Assembly (NCBI GenBank): GCA_017411835.1
Contig: JAFQPG010000007.1
Coordinates: 20,264 to 84,263, forward strand
DNA: 64,000 nt
Direction of reading: 5' to 3'
Source of the DNA: Ruminococcus sp.
GTDB lineage: Bacteria > Bacillota > Clostridia > Oscillospirales > Acutalibacteraceae
The position numbers and the translations under genes are program-made. This document shows, in pieces, positions 33,175 through 40,258 of the stretch. The notes beneath the pieces are model-generated. The model saw only the letters and a program-made list of their open reading frames with translations. It was not told the DNA's origin and searched no databases. Positions within the stretch are counted from its first letter, which is position 1. The number at the start of each line of letters is the position of its first letter.

Positions 33175-34518
33175 ATGAAACTTAAAAAAATAATCAGTAT
33201 ATTTCTTTCACTTTTAATGTTCTTAACAGCATTTGTTATTCCCGTAAATGCTACCGGTAAATCCGACTTATCAACTGTTAATGCAATAAGTAAAGACGAT
33301 ATCGCGTCTGTTTCTTCATTGCAGGCATACCAAAATTATCTCGATAGAATAGTCACACTTAAAGACTTTTCGGGTGTTGCTTATGTAACCCAAAATGGTC
33401 GTGTTCTGTGCCAAAGTGCAAATGGTATGCAAAACACTGCCGACAGCAAAAATATGACTATCGACTCTCTGTTTCCTGTTGGTTCAGTGTCCAAGCAATT
33501 TTGTGCTACAGCAATTCTCTTGTTACAAGAGCAAGGAAAACTAAGCGTTGATGAAAAAATAACCAAGTATTTTCCTGAATATGAAATTGGAAAAGACATT
33601 ACTATAAAGCATCTGCTTAGTATGCGCTCCGGTATTCGTGACCATGTTAATCCTGATTACGCTTACACAGGTCACGAAATTCCATTTGAAGAATATACCG
33701 TAACTAAAACTGCAACCGCAAGCGAGAATAAGCAGATAATTACAGATTGGCTCTTCACACAACATTTGAAATTTTCTCCGGGCAACAATTTCTCCTACTC
33801 AAACTCGAACTTCTTGCTTTTATCAATGATTGTAGAGCAGGTATCAGGTATGAGCTACAGCGATTTTGTTAAGCAAAATATTTTTGAACCTCTGAAAATG
33901 ACAAATACAGGTTTTTGCGAGGAGCTTGTAGATTCTCCTGATTTAGCAGAGCATCATATGGATGGTGAACTTATCGAGCCTTATCACCGCGGTTTATCCC
34001 ACGGCGCAGGCGACATCGTTTCAAACGCAAAAGATATGGATAAATGGTTGACCTCTTTATCTGATTGCACACTCCTCAGCGAGAAAAGCTTTAAAGAAAT
34101 GACAACCGACTATTCCTTTGGTGATGGTTACGGCTTTGGTATTATGATTGATGAAAGTAATGGCTCTATTTATCACGCGGGCAACTTTGCATCATACGAA
34201 TCTATGGTAATCATTTTCCCTGCAGAAGACATTAACATTTTTGTTGTTACCAATGATGTAGAAAAAATGTATAAAAAAAATCTTCCTATGAATACTTTTG
34301 CGTTTGCAATCAGCAAAAAAGTCAACAGTGGCATAATGCTGGGTGATGTTGATGGCGACAATGAGGTTTCAATTTTAGATGCAACCGCTATCCAGCTGCA
34401 TATCGCACAACGTAAAACTCTGACAGACGAGCAGATTGAGCGTGGCGACACAGATGCAGACGGAGAGCTTTCAATTCTTGATGCATGTGCCATTCAGCTT
34501 TTTATCGCCAACAAGTAA
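33175..34518 (+). CDS. Secreted beta-lactamase-family serine hydrolase with C-terminal dockerin
   Basis: A 447-aa exported protein (signal peptide about 1-27). The body is a class C beta-lactamase/DD-peptidase fold: nucleophile Ser104 in 'PVGSVSKQF' (SxxK), the 'FSYSNSNFLL' YxN motif (Tyr208), and a HxG motif 'IYHAGNFASY'. The last ~58 residues are a type I dockerin with two repeats ('GDVDGDNEVSILDATAIQLH' and 'GDTDADGELSILDACAIQLF'), each a calcium-binding loop plus helix. It is probably a cell-surface or cellulosome-like attached esterase/peptidase; true beta-lactamase activity is not implied. ATG 33175 has AAGGGTGG upstream; a longer frame from 32986 covers the terminator and is rejected. 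Confidence 0.88.
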   Translation: MKLKKIISIFLSLLMFLTAFVIPVNATGKSDLSTVNAISKDDIASVSSLQAYQNYLDRIVTLKDFSGVAYVTQNGRVLCQSANGMQNTADSKNMTIDSLFPVGSVSKQFCATAILLLQEQGKLSVDEKITKYFPEYEIGKDITIKHLLSMRSGIRDHVNPDYAYTGHEIPFEEYTVTKTATASENKQIITDWLFTQHLKFSPGNNFSYSNSNFLLLSMIVEQVSGMSYSDFVKQNIFEPLKMTNTGFCEELVDSPDLAEHHMDGELIEPYHRGLSHGAGDIVSNAKDMDKWLTSLSDCTLLSEKSFKEMTTDYSFGDGYGFGIMIDESNGSIYHAGNFASYESMVIIFPAEDINIFVVTNDVEKMYKKNLPMNTFAFAISKKVNSGIMLGDVDGDNEVSILDATAIQLHIAQRKTLTDEQIERGDTDADGELSILDACAIQLFIANK

Positions 34519-34556
34519 CTATAAGCTTTTTTAGGCAATAAACATAATTAACCATT

Positions 34557-34590
34557 AAAAAAACACAGGGCTCATTCCCTGTGTTTTTTC
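34557..34590 (+). terminator. Bidirectional terminator
   Basis: Stem AACACAGGG/CCCTGTGTT with loop CTCATT, flanked by A5 and T6. It lies between the convergent serine hydrolase and HAD genes. Confidence 0.85.
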
Positions 34591-34605
34591 TTTACTATAT
34601 AGCTT

Positions 34606-35232
34606 TTATAATAATTCCTTAGCAACATCTTTTATTTCTTCAAAAGAATTAATTACCGCATCGTATTTTTCAACCTCGCCAAAGCCGTAGGACGCATATA
34701 CGAATGGAATTTTTGCATCTTTTGCGGCATCTTCGTCGCTTTTGGTATCGCCGACGTAAATCGCCTTATCTATGCCGTTTCTATTCATTACAAGTCTTAT
34801 GTTTTCTCCCTTAGAAAGCTTTGATGAGCCGGCGCATTCGTAGTCGTATAATATTTCTTTTAGAGAATAATGTGTTAAAAAAGCATTTAAATACCCGCTC
34901 TGACAATTTGACACAATCATAAGCTTGTATTTTTCTTTTAAAACATTAAGCATTTTCATAACACCGTCGTACATATTAGCTCCGTGCTCGATAAGATACG
35001 TCTGCTCTGCTTTAAAAATCTCGCCTATGAGCGACTCTGCTTCATCTTTTTCTATGCCTGTAAAAAAGTCGTCAACAAACTGCGCTTTATTTTTTCCCAT
35101 AAGAGAGCTCATAATTTCCTTTGTCATTTTAAGCTGTGGACATTTTTTTAAGAGCACCATATTCCATATATCAACCACCGTGTCGCTTGTATCCCACAGC
35201 GTGCCGTCTAAATCAAAAATTATTGCTTTCAT
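34606..35232 (-). CDS. HAD-family phosphatase (phosphoglycolate-phosphatase-like)
   Basis: A 208-aa haloacid-dehalogenase-superfamily hydrolase. Motif I 'IIFDLDGTLWDTSDT' is at residues 3-17, motif II 'LMIVSNCQSGYL' is near 105, and the Lys and acidic motifs III/IV are in 'AGSSKLSKGENIRL' and 'IYVGDTKSDEDAA'. The helical cap between motifs I and II is the C1 type seen in Gph/PgmB. The substrate is unknown, probably a small phosphorylated metabolite. ATG 35232 is chosen, with GGGTGATAAT before it. It stands alone and is transcribed away from the hydrogenase cluster. Confidence 0.85.
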   Translation of the reverse strand: MKAIIFDLDGTLWDTSDTVVDIWNMVLLKKCPQLKMTKEIMSSLMGKNKAQFVDDFFTGIEKDEAESLIGEIFKAEQTYLIEHGANMYDGVMKMLNVLKEKYKLMIVSNCQSGYLNAFLTHYSLKEILYDYECAGSSKLSKGENIRLVMNRNGIDKAIYVGDTKSDEDAAKDAKIPFVYASYGFGEVEKYDAVINSFEEIKDVAKELL

Positions 35233-35388
35233 ATTATCACCCAAATTATATTATACTACTGAAAGAACTATTTTTAAAGGGGTACTATATCCGTCATTTT
35301 TCACATAATAATGGGAGAATGTTTGTGTAGAATTAAGTCTTAGTTTGTGATAAAATTATGGTATGTATAAACTGAAAGGACGTTTTTT

Positions 35389-35736
35389 ATGATAGTTAAA
35401 GACATTATTGATATTTTACAGGGCGAGGTTATCTGCGAAGGCGACCTTGATCACGAAATAAAAACCGCCTGCGGCAGCGATATGATGAGCGACGTGCTGG
35501 CTTTTGTTAAAGACCAGTCTGTACTGCTCACAGGTCTTGTAAATCCACAGGTAGTAAGAACTGCTGAAATGATGGATATGGCGTGCATTGTATTTGTTAG
35601 AGGCAAAGAGCCTGACGAGTCTATCATTAAGCTTGCTCAGTCACGCGACATCACCCTTATCAAAACCCGTTTCAGGATGTTTACCGCTTGCGGTCTGCTG
35701 TATTCAAACGGTTTATCAGGAGGCTGTGACGTATGA
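35389..35736 (+). CDS. DRTGG-domain protein (first of two)
   Basis: A 115-aa stand-alone DRTGG-like domain (PF07085), a beta/alpha fold also seen next to CBS domains and in phosphotransacetylases. It begins 'MIVKDIIDILQGEVICEGDL', and contains 'DMMSDVLAFVKDQSVLLTGL' and 'ACIVFVRGKEPDESIIKLAQ'. The function of such stand-alone copies is not known. It is the first gene of a five-gene set leading to the hydrogenase operon and overlaps the next gene by 4 nt (ATGA). A paralogue lies at 37487-37816. AAAGGACG lies before the ATG. Confidence 0.8.
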   Translation: MIVKDIIDILQGEVICEGDLDHEIKTACGSDMMSDVLAFVKDQSVLLTGLVNPQVVRTAEMMDMACIVFVRGKEPDESIIKLAQSRDITLIKTRFRMFTACGLLYSNGLSGGCDV

Positions 35737-36158
35737 GTGCAATTCATTTAAGATACGAAGTACCCGGCGATGATTTCACCAGAGCAGGTGAAGCGAGCGG
35801 TGCTGTCAAAAAGCGTTTAAAGGCTTTGGGCTACAACCCCGATGCTATCAGACGAGTAGCGATTGCTATGTACGAAGCTGAAATTAATATGGTTATCCAC
35901 GCCGAGGGTGGCTACTGCGACGTTGACATCTACCCTGACAGAGTTGAAGTTCTGCTTGCTGATAAAGGTCCGGGTATTCCGGACGTCGAGAAGGCTATGC
36001 AGGCTGGCTTTTCTACCGCGCCTGACAACGTACGAAACTTAGGCTTTGGTGCGGGTATGGGTTTACCAAACATTAAAAAGTACACCGACGATATGCGTAT
36101 CGAAACTGAAATCGGCGTCGGTACAAACCTTTATTTAACCGTTAAAGTTAACAACTAA
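35733..36158 (+). CDS. Small GHKL ATPase (anti-sigma-factor/RsbW-like)
   Basis: A 141-aa protein made only of a HATPase_c domain, as in RsbW/SpoIIAB serine kinases. The N-box is 'RRVAIAMYEAEINMVIHAEG', G1 is 'VLLADKGPGIPDVEKAM', and G2 is 'NLGFGAGMGLPNIKKY'. No histidine-phosphoacceptor domain is present. RsbW-type proteins phosphorylate anti-anti-sigma factors, but no STAS protein or sigma factor is in the window, so the partner is unknown; the neighbouring DRTGG and H-cluster proteins are candidates. Co-translated with the DRTGG gene; 31 nt before the H-cluster gene. Confidence 0.85.
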   Translation: MSAIHLRYEVPGDDFTRAGEASGAVKKRLKALGYNPDAIRRVAIAMYEAEINMVIHAEGGYCDVDIYPDRVEVLLADKGPGIPDVEKAMQAGFSTAPDNVRNLGFGAGMGLPNIKKYTDDMRIETEIGVGTNLYLTVKVNN

Positions 36159-36189
36159 ATCTACTATATTTACATAAGAGGTAAGGAAA

Positions 36190-37464
36190 ATGCAAAAGTA
36201 TTTTCACTCTGTTGAGCTTGAAGCAGACAAGTGTTGTGGCTGTACTAACTGCCTAAAGCGTTGCCCTACTGAAGCTATCCGCGTTCACGACGGCAAGGCT
36301 ACTATCCTGTCTGAGCGTTGCATCGACTGTGGCGAGTGTATCCGCATCTGTCCACACCGCGCTAAAAAAGCTCACTCATCAACAATCGAAGAAATTGAAA
36401 ATTATAAAATCAAGGTTGCTATCCCTGCACCTGCACTTTTCGGTCAGTTCTCTAACCTTGACGATATAGACATCGTCTTAAACGGTCTTAGAGCTATCGG
36501 TTTTGACTTTATTTTTGAGGTATCCCGCGCCGCAGAGCTCGTATCAGAAGCGACAAGAAAGCTCATTAATGAAGGAAAACTCAACAAGCCGATTATCAGC
36601 TCGGCTTGTCCTGCTGTCGTACGACTTATTAAAATTCGTTTTCCTGATTTATGCGACAATGTTATGCCGATTTTGGCTCCGATGGAAATCGCGGCAAGGC
36701 TTGCAAGAAAAGAAGTTAAAAATCAAACAGGTTTGCCTGACGAAGAAATCGGCGTGTTCTTTATTACCCCTTGCGCCGCTAAGGTTACCGAGGTGACTTC
36801 TCCGACAACAGGCGAAAAATCTGCGTGCAACGGTGCGATCGCTATCTCTAAAATTTATCCTGCACTTACACAGGCGATGGAAAAGCTAAGCGTGCTTGAG
36901 CCTATCGCAAACTCAGGCTTAATCGGCGTTGGTTGGGCAACAAGCGGTGGAGAAAGTGCCGCTATGCTCGGCGATAAATATCTTGCAGCCGATGGCATAG
37001 AGAATGTTATTAGAGTGCTTGAAGGTCTTGAAGATGATAAAATCCGTGACGTTGATTTTATCGAGCTAAATGCTTGCTCGGGCGGTTGTGTCGGCGGTGT
37101 TTTAACCGTTGAAAACCCGTATGTTGCGCAGGCACGTATTCAGAATTTGCGTAAATATCTGCCTATTTCACTCAACCACTTAAAGGACGAAGAACTTGAA
37201 GAATTTATGTGGAAGGGCGAGCTTGAATTTAGTGGCGAGGGCTTCAGACTAGACGAAGATATATTCAAGGCTATGGATAAGATGGAGCAGATGGAGGAAA
37301 TCTGCGCAGGTCTTCCCGGTCTTGACTGTGGCTCGTGCGGTTCTCCTACCTGTCGTGCGATGGCGGAGGATATCGTAAAAGGTATCGCTAAAGAGGGCGA
37401 CTGTATCCACAAACTCAAAGAGTCTATCCAGCACATATATGACCATTTGAAAAACACTATCTAA
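36190..37464 (+). CDS. Divergent [FeFe]-hydrogenase-like iron-sulfur protein (putative H2 sensor)
   Basis: A 424-aa protein. Residues 1-60 hold two [4Fe-4S] ferredoxin motifs ('CCGCTNCLKRCP', 'CIDCGECIRICPH'). The middle is the hydrogenase large-subunit fold with altered H-cluster motifs: P1 is 'ISSACPAV' (Cys140) instead of TSCxPxW, P2 is 'TPCAAK' (Cys195), and P3 is 'NACSGGCVGG' (Cys296, Cys300). The four cluster cysteines survive, but catalytic surroundings do not. A C-terminal four-Cys Fe-S domain follows ('GLDCGSCGSPTC'). It is related to the sensory-type hydrogenases near hydABC in Ruminococcus, though no PAS domain is visible. AGAGGTAAGG precedes the ATG. Confidence 0.85.
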   Translation: MQKYFHSVELEADKCCGCTNCLKRCPTEAIRVHDGKATILSERCIDCGECIRICPHRAKKAHSSTIEEIENYKIKVAIPAPALFGQFSNLDDIDIVLNGLRAIGFDFIFEVSRAAELVSEATRKLINEGKLNKPIISSACPAVVRLIKIRFPDLCDNVMPILAPMEIAARLARKEVKNQTGLPDEEIGVFFITPCAAKVTEVTSPTTGEKSACNGAIAISKIYPALTQAMEKLSVLEPIANSGLIGVGWATSGGESAAMLGDKYLAADGIENVIRVLEGLEDDKIRDVDFIELNACSGGCVGGVLTVENPYVAQARIQNLRKYLPISLNHLKDEELEEFMWKGELEFSGEGFRLDEDIFKAMDKMEQMEEICAGLPGLDCGSCGSPTCRAMAEDIVKGIAKEGDCIHKLKESIQHIYDHLKNTI

Positions 37465-37486
37465 TACGTACTAATACGGAGTTATT

Positions 37487-37816
37487 ATGAATATAAAAGA
37501 AGCTGTTGAAAAACTTAATCTTAAAATTTTGGTAGAGGGCGATTTTGAGCGTGAAATCACCGATTGCTACATCGGCGATTTGCTAAGCTGGGTTATGGGC
37601 AGAGCACCGTCTGATTCAATCTGGCTTACGGTTATGGGTAATATCAACTCGATTGCTGTCGCGTCGCTTGCTGATGTTTCCTGCATTGTGCTTGTTGAAA
37701 ACGCTGCACTTGACGAGGACGCAAAAGCAAAAGCGGCTGCTCACGATATCACCATTTTGCAAAGTGAAGAAAACGCTTACCACCTATCAACTAAAATTTA
37801 TGAGCTTTTAAAATAA
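37487..37816 (+). CDS. DRTGG-domain protein (second)
   Basis: A 109-aa relative of the protein at 35389, recognisable by the same plan: 'NIKEAVEKLNLKILVEGDF', then 'GDLLSWVMGRAPSDSIWLTV', then 'VSCIVLVENAALDEDAKAKA'. Two divergent copies flank the H-cluster protein, which suggests a heteromeric or paired role. The ligand is unknown. ACGGAG lies 6 nt before the ATG. The PHP gene starts one base after the stop. Confidence 0.78.
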   Translation: MNIKEAVEKLNLKILVEGDFEREITDCYIGDLLSWVMGRAPSDSIWLTVMGNINSIAVASLADVSCIVLVENAALDEDAKAKAAAHDITILQSEENAYHLSTKIYELLK

Positions 37817-37817
37817 T

Positions 37818-38528
37818 ATGAAATACTACTACGATTTGCACCTACATTCGTGCCTTTCTCCTTGCGGTGATATGGATATGACCCCGAACAATATTGTCGG
37901 TATGGCAAAGCTTTTGGGACTTGATGTCATCGCACTCACCGACCACAACTCGACCTTAAACTGTCAGGCTGTTATTAAAGTCGGTAAAGAAAACGGGCTG
38001 TGTGTTATACCGGGTATGGAGCTGACAACAGCGGAAGAAATTCACGTTGTCTGCCTTTTCCCTACCTTAGAAAAAGCAAACGCTTTTAACGACTATGTAA
38101 AAGCACATCAGATGCAGTTTGAAAACCGCGCCGACATTTACGGTAGACAGGTAATAATGAACGAAAACGACGAGGAAATCGAGGAGGTCAAAAACCTGCT
38201 TATTTTAGCTACCGACATCAGCGTAATGAATGTCAAAGAGCTTGTGAGCGATTTTGACGGTGTGTGCTACCCTGCCCACATCAACCGCGACAGTATGTCC
38301 ATACTATCAGTACTCGGCGAAATCCCGCCCGAATGCGATTTTACAACTGCTGAAATTTCGTCGTCGGGCGATGTTGAGCAATTAAAAGCGATGCACCCGA
38401 TATTAAATAATATGCTTATTGTTAAAAACAGCGACGCACATTACCTTCAAAATATGAAGGATAAAGAAAACTATTTCGAGCTTGATGCTTTGTCTATTGA
38501 GTCGGTGCTCGCTTTACTGAAAAATTAA
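37818..38528 (+). CDS. PHP-domain metal-dependent phosphoesterase
   Basis: A 236-aa protein with the PHP catalytic motifs: 'YDLHLHSCLSPCGD' (metal His8/His10), 'ALTDHNSTLNC', 'GMELTTAEEIHVVCLF', 'CYPAHINRDSMS' and 'VKNSDAHYL'. PHP enzymes hydrolyse phosphoesters of nucleotides, RNA ends or histidinol phosphate. The target here is unknown. Its repeated co-location with DRTGG proteins and hydrogenases in Clostridia suggests a link to this regulatory set. It ends the first operon; a terminator follows within 12 nt. Confidence 0.85.
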   Translation: MKYYYDLHLHSCLSPCGDMDMTPNNIVGMAKLLGLDVIALTDHNSTLNCQAVIKVGKENGLCVIPGMELTTAEEIHVVCLFPTLEKANAFNDYVKAHQMQFENRADIYGRQVIMNENDEEIEEVKNLLILATDISVMNVKELVSDFDGVCYPAHINRDSMSILSVLGEIPPECDFTTAEISSSGDVEQLKAMHPILNNMLIVKNSDAHYLQNMKDKENYFELDALSIESVLALLKN

Positions 38529-38537
38529 AGCTTACTA

Positions 38538-38574
38538 CTAAACGACCGCTTGCGTGATGCAAACGGTCGTTTTT
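38538..38574 (+). terminator. Terminator between sensor set and hydrogenase operon
   Basis: Stem AAACGACCG/CGGTCGTTT, with an inner TTGC/GCAA pairing, followed by TTTTCTTTT. It separates the PHP gene from the promoter at 38722. Confidence 0.85.
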
Positions 38575-38665
38575 TCTTTTAAAGAAATTAATGTAGATTT
38601 TTTCGTCGCATTTTCTAATGCTTTTTCAGGTTAGCTTTTGCTAACTGTAATATGTGACAAAAAGT

Positions 38666-38683
38666 TTGATAAATTTTTGACAA
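38666..38683 (+). promoter_or_regulatory. Candidate Rex operator
   Basis: TTGATAAATTTTTGACAA fits the clostridial Rex consensus TTGTTAA-N4-TTAACAA at 12 of 14 fixed positions. It lies 39 nt upstream of the -35 box of the hydrogenase operon. Rex represses fermentation and hydrogenase genes according to NADH/NAD+. The region is AT-rich, so chance matches are possible. Confidence 0.45.
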
Positions 38684-38721
38684 TTTTCTTGTTTTTGGAG
38701 CAAGAAAAGCCTTTTTTTATA

Positions 38722-38750
38722 TAGACAAACGCGTGCTTTAGTGTTATAAT
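38722..38750 (+). promoter_or_regulatory. Promoter of the hydrogenase operon
   Basis: TAGACA (38722-38727), 17 nt, consensus TATAAT (38745-38750), 71 nt before hydC. A weak AT-rich hairpin (TTTTCTTG 38684-38691 with CAAGAAAA 38701-38708, then T7) lies just upstream. Confidence 0.75.
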
Positions 38751-38820
38751 TTATTTGTGTGCATATACGAATTTTTTGCTACAATTCAAGTACATAATTT
38801 TCTAATCAGGAGGAAAAACG

Positions 38821-39318
38821 ATGCAAAAGAAAATCAGTAGTATCCCGTTTGCGGGAACACCTGAGCAGGAAGCAGAGCTTAAAGCCGTCATCGCTAAACA
38901 CATCGATGATCCGGGCGCAGTAATGCCTGTTCTTCAGGAAGCACAGGAAATCTACGGTTACCTGCCAATTGAGGTTCAGACTATGGTAGCTGAAGGTTTA
39001 AACGTACCACTTGAAGAAGTTTACGGCGTTTCTACTTTCTACTCACAGTTTGCTCTCTCCCCAAAGGGCAAGTACAACATCTCTGTATGTATGGGTACAG
39101 CTTGTTATGTTAAGGGTTCCGGTGAAGTTTTAGACAAGCTTTCCGAGTGCCTTGGCATTGAGGCTGAAGAGTGTACTTTAGACGGTAAGTTTTCTCTTAC
39201 TGCTTGTCGTTGTATCGGTGCTTGCGGTCTCGCACCAGTAATCACAATCAACGATGATGTTTACGGCAGACTTACTGCAGACATGATTCCAGAGATTCTT
39301 GAAAAATACAAGGACTAA
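38821..39318 (+). CDS. hydC: NAD(P)H-linked [FeFe] hydrogenase subunit HydC (NuoE-like)
   Basis: A 165-aa thioredoxin-like [2Fe-2S] subunit. The ligands are in 'CMGTACYVKGS' and 'LTACRCIGACGLAPV'. 'HIDDPGAVMPVLQEAQEIYG' is the usual NuoE N-terminal helix region. With HydB and HydA it would form the cytoplasmic electron-bifurcating hydrogenase that oxidises NADH and reduced ferredoxin together to make H2. AGGAGG precedes the ATG. It is the first gene of the operon that starts at the promoter 38722-38750. Confidence 0.93.
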   Translation: MQKKISSIPFAGTPEQEAELKAVIAKHIDDPGAVMPVLQEAQEIYGYLPIEVQTMVAEGLNVPLEEVYGVSTFYSQFALSPKGKYNISVCMGTACYVKGSGEVLDKLSECLGIEAEECTLDGKFSLTACRCIGACGLAPVITINDDVYGRLTADMIPEILEKYKD

Positions 39319-39321
39319 TTT

Positions 39322-39879
39322 ATGAGAGAATTATCTCTTAATGTAATGGACGTTGTTCAAAACTCTGTATCCGCCAATGCGTCGCTCATCACCATCACCG
39401 TAAAGGAAAGTGATAAAGACGATTTCCTCGACATCTATATCGAAGACAACGGCAAGGGTATGAGCGAAGAACAGGTACAAAACGTCATTGACCCTTTCTT
39501 CACCACCCGCACAACCAGAAAGGTTGGCTTGGGAGTTCCGCTGTTTAAGATGGCTGCACAGCAAACCGGCGGCAGCTTTGATATTAAATCTCAGCTTGGT
39601 GTCGGCACAACACTTTCTGCACATTTTATAAAATCAAGTGTAGATATGACACCGCTTGGAGATATCAACTCCACCGTTAAAATTCTTATCCAGTGCAACC
39701 CTACTCTTGACTTTGTGTTTTCACATTCTACCGACTTAGGCGAGTTTGTGCTGGACACAAGAGAGTTAAGACAGATTTTAGGTGAAGATGTTCCGCTTGA
39801 CACTTTAGACGTATTAGAGTGGATAGACGGATTTTTAAAAGAGCAATCAAACATCATATACGGAGGTGCAAAAATATGA
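39322..39879 (+). CDS. GHKL ATPase within the hydrogenase operon
   Basis: A 185-aa protein with a histidine-kinase-type ATPase domain and no dimerisation/phosphoacceptor helix. The N-box is 'VMDVVQNSVSANASLITI', G1 is 'YIEDNGKGMSEEQ', the F-box is 'DPFFTTRTTRK', and G2 is 'GLGVPLFKMAAQQTGG'. A C-terminal region of about 70 residues ('VDMTPLGDINSTVKILIQCN') is not part of the ATPase. It sits between hydC and the ferredoxin, with a 3-nt gap before it and a 4-nt overlap after it, so it is made together with the enzyme. Its substrate or partner is unknown. Confidence 0.85.
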   Translation: MRELSLNVMDVVQNSVSANASLITITVKESDKDDFLDIYIEDNGKGMSEEQVQNVIDPFFTTRTTRKVGLGVPLFKMAAQQTGGSFDIKSQLGVGTTLSAHFIKSSVDMTPLGDINSTVKILIQCNPTLDFVFSHSTDLGEFVLDTRELRQILGEDVPLDTLDVLEWIDGFLKEQSNIIYGGAKI

Positions 39880-40244
39880 AATCTTTAGCAGAATTACAGG
39901 CTATCAGAGATAAGGCTAAGCTCGAGCTCAATATGAGAAAAGAAAACCCTAACGCAATCAGAGTTTTAGTTGGTATGGCTACATGCGGTATCGCTGCTGG
40001 TGCAAGACCTGTACTTAACGCTTTTACAGAAGAAGTTGCTAAGCGCAACTTACAGGATGTTACTATCACACAGACAGGTTGCATCGGCATCTGTCAGTTC
40101 GAGCCTGTTGTTGAAATCGAAATTCCGGGCGAGGACAAGGTTACTTACGTAAAAATGACACCTGAAAAGGTAGCTAAGGTTGTTAACGACCACATCGTTA
40201 ACAGAAACGTAGTTACTGAGTACACAATCGGTGCCTACAAATAA
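39876..40244 (+). CDS. Thioredoxin-like [2Fe-2S] ferredoxin
   Basis: A 122-aa ferredoxin-like protein of the thioredoxin fold. The four likely cluster cysteines lie in 'GMATCGIAAGARPVLNAF' (one) and 'ITQTGCIGICQFEPVVEI' (two), so one ligand fewer than the classical four is visible; the cluster may be shared or absent. A coiled N-terminal helix (1-35) precedes it. Such 'HydTrx' proteins are often found between nuoE- and nuoF-like hydrogenase genes. ATG 39876 has GGAGGTG upstream and overlaps the ATPase stop (ATGA). Confidence 0.82.
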   Translation: MKSLAELQAIRDKAKLELNMRKENPNAIRVLVGMATCGIAAGARPVLNAFTEEVAKRNLQDVTITQTGCIGICQFEPVVEIEIPGEDKVTYVKMTPEKVAKVVNDHIVNRNVVTEYTIGAYK

Positions 40245-40258
40245 AAGGAGGACAAATA

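Noticed and set aside
38684-38715. AT-rich hairpin followed by T7 upstream of the hydrogenase promoter, considered as a terminator or attenuator
   Set aside because: It lies upstream of the promoter, so it cannot attenuate that transcript, and the stem is almost all A-T. The clear terminator is at 38538-38574.
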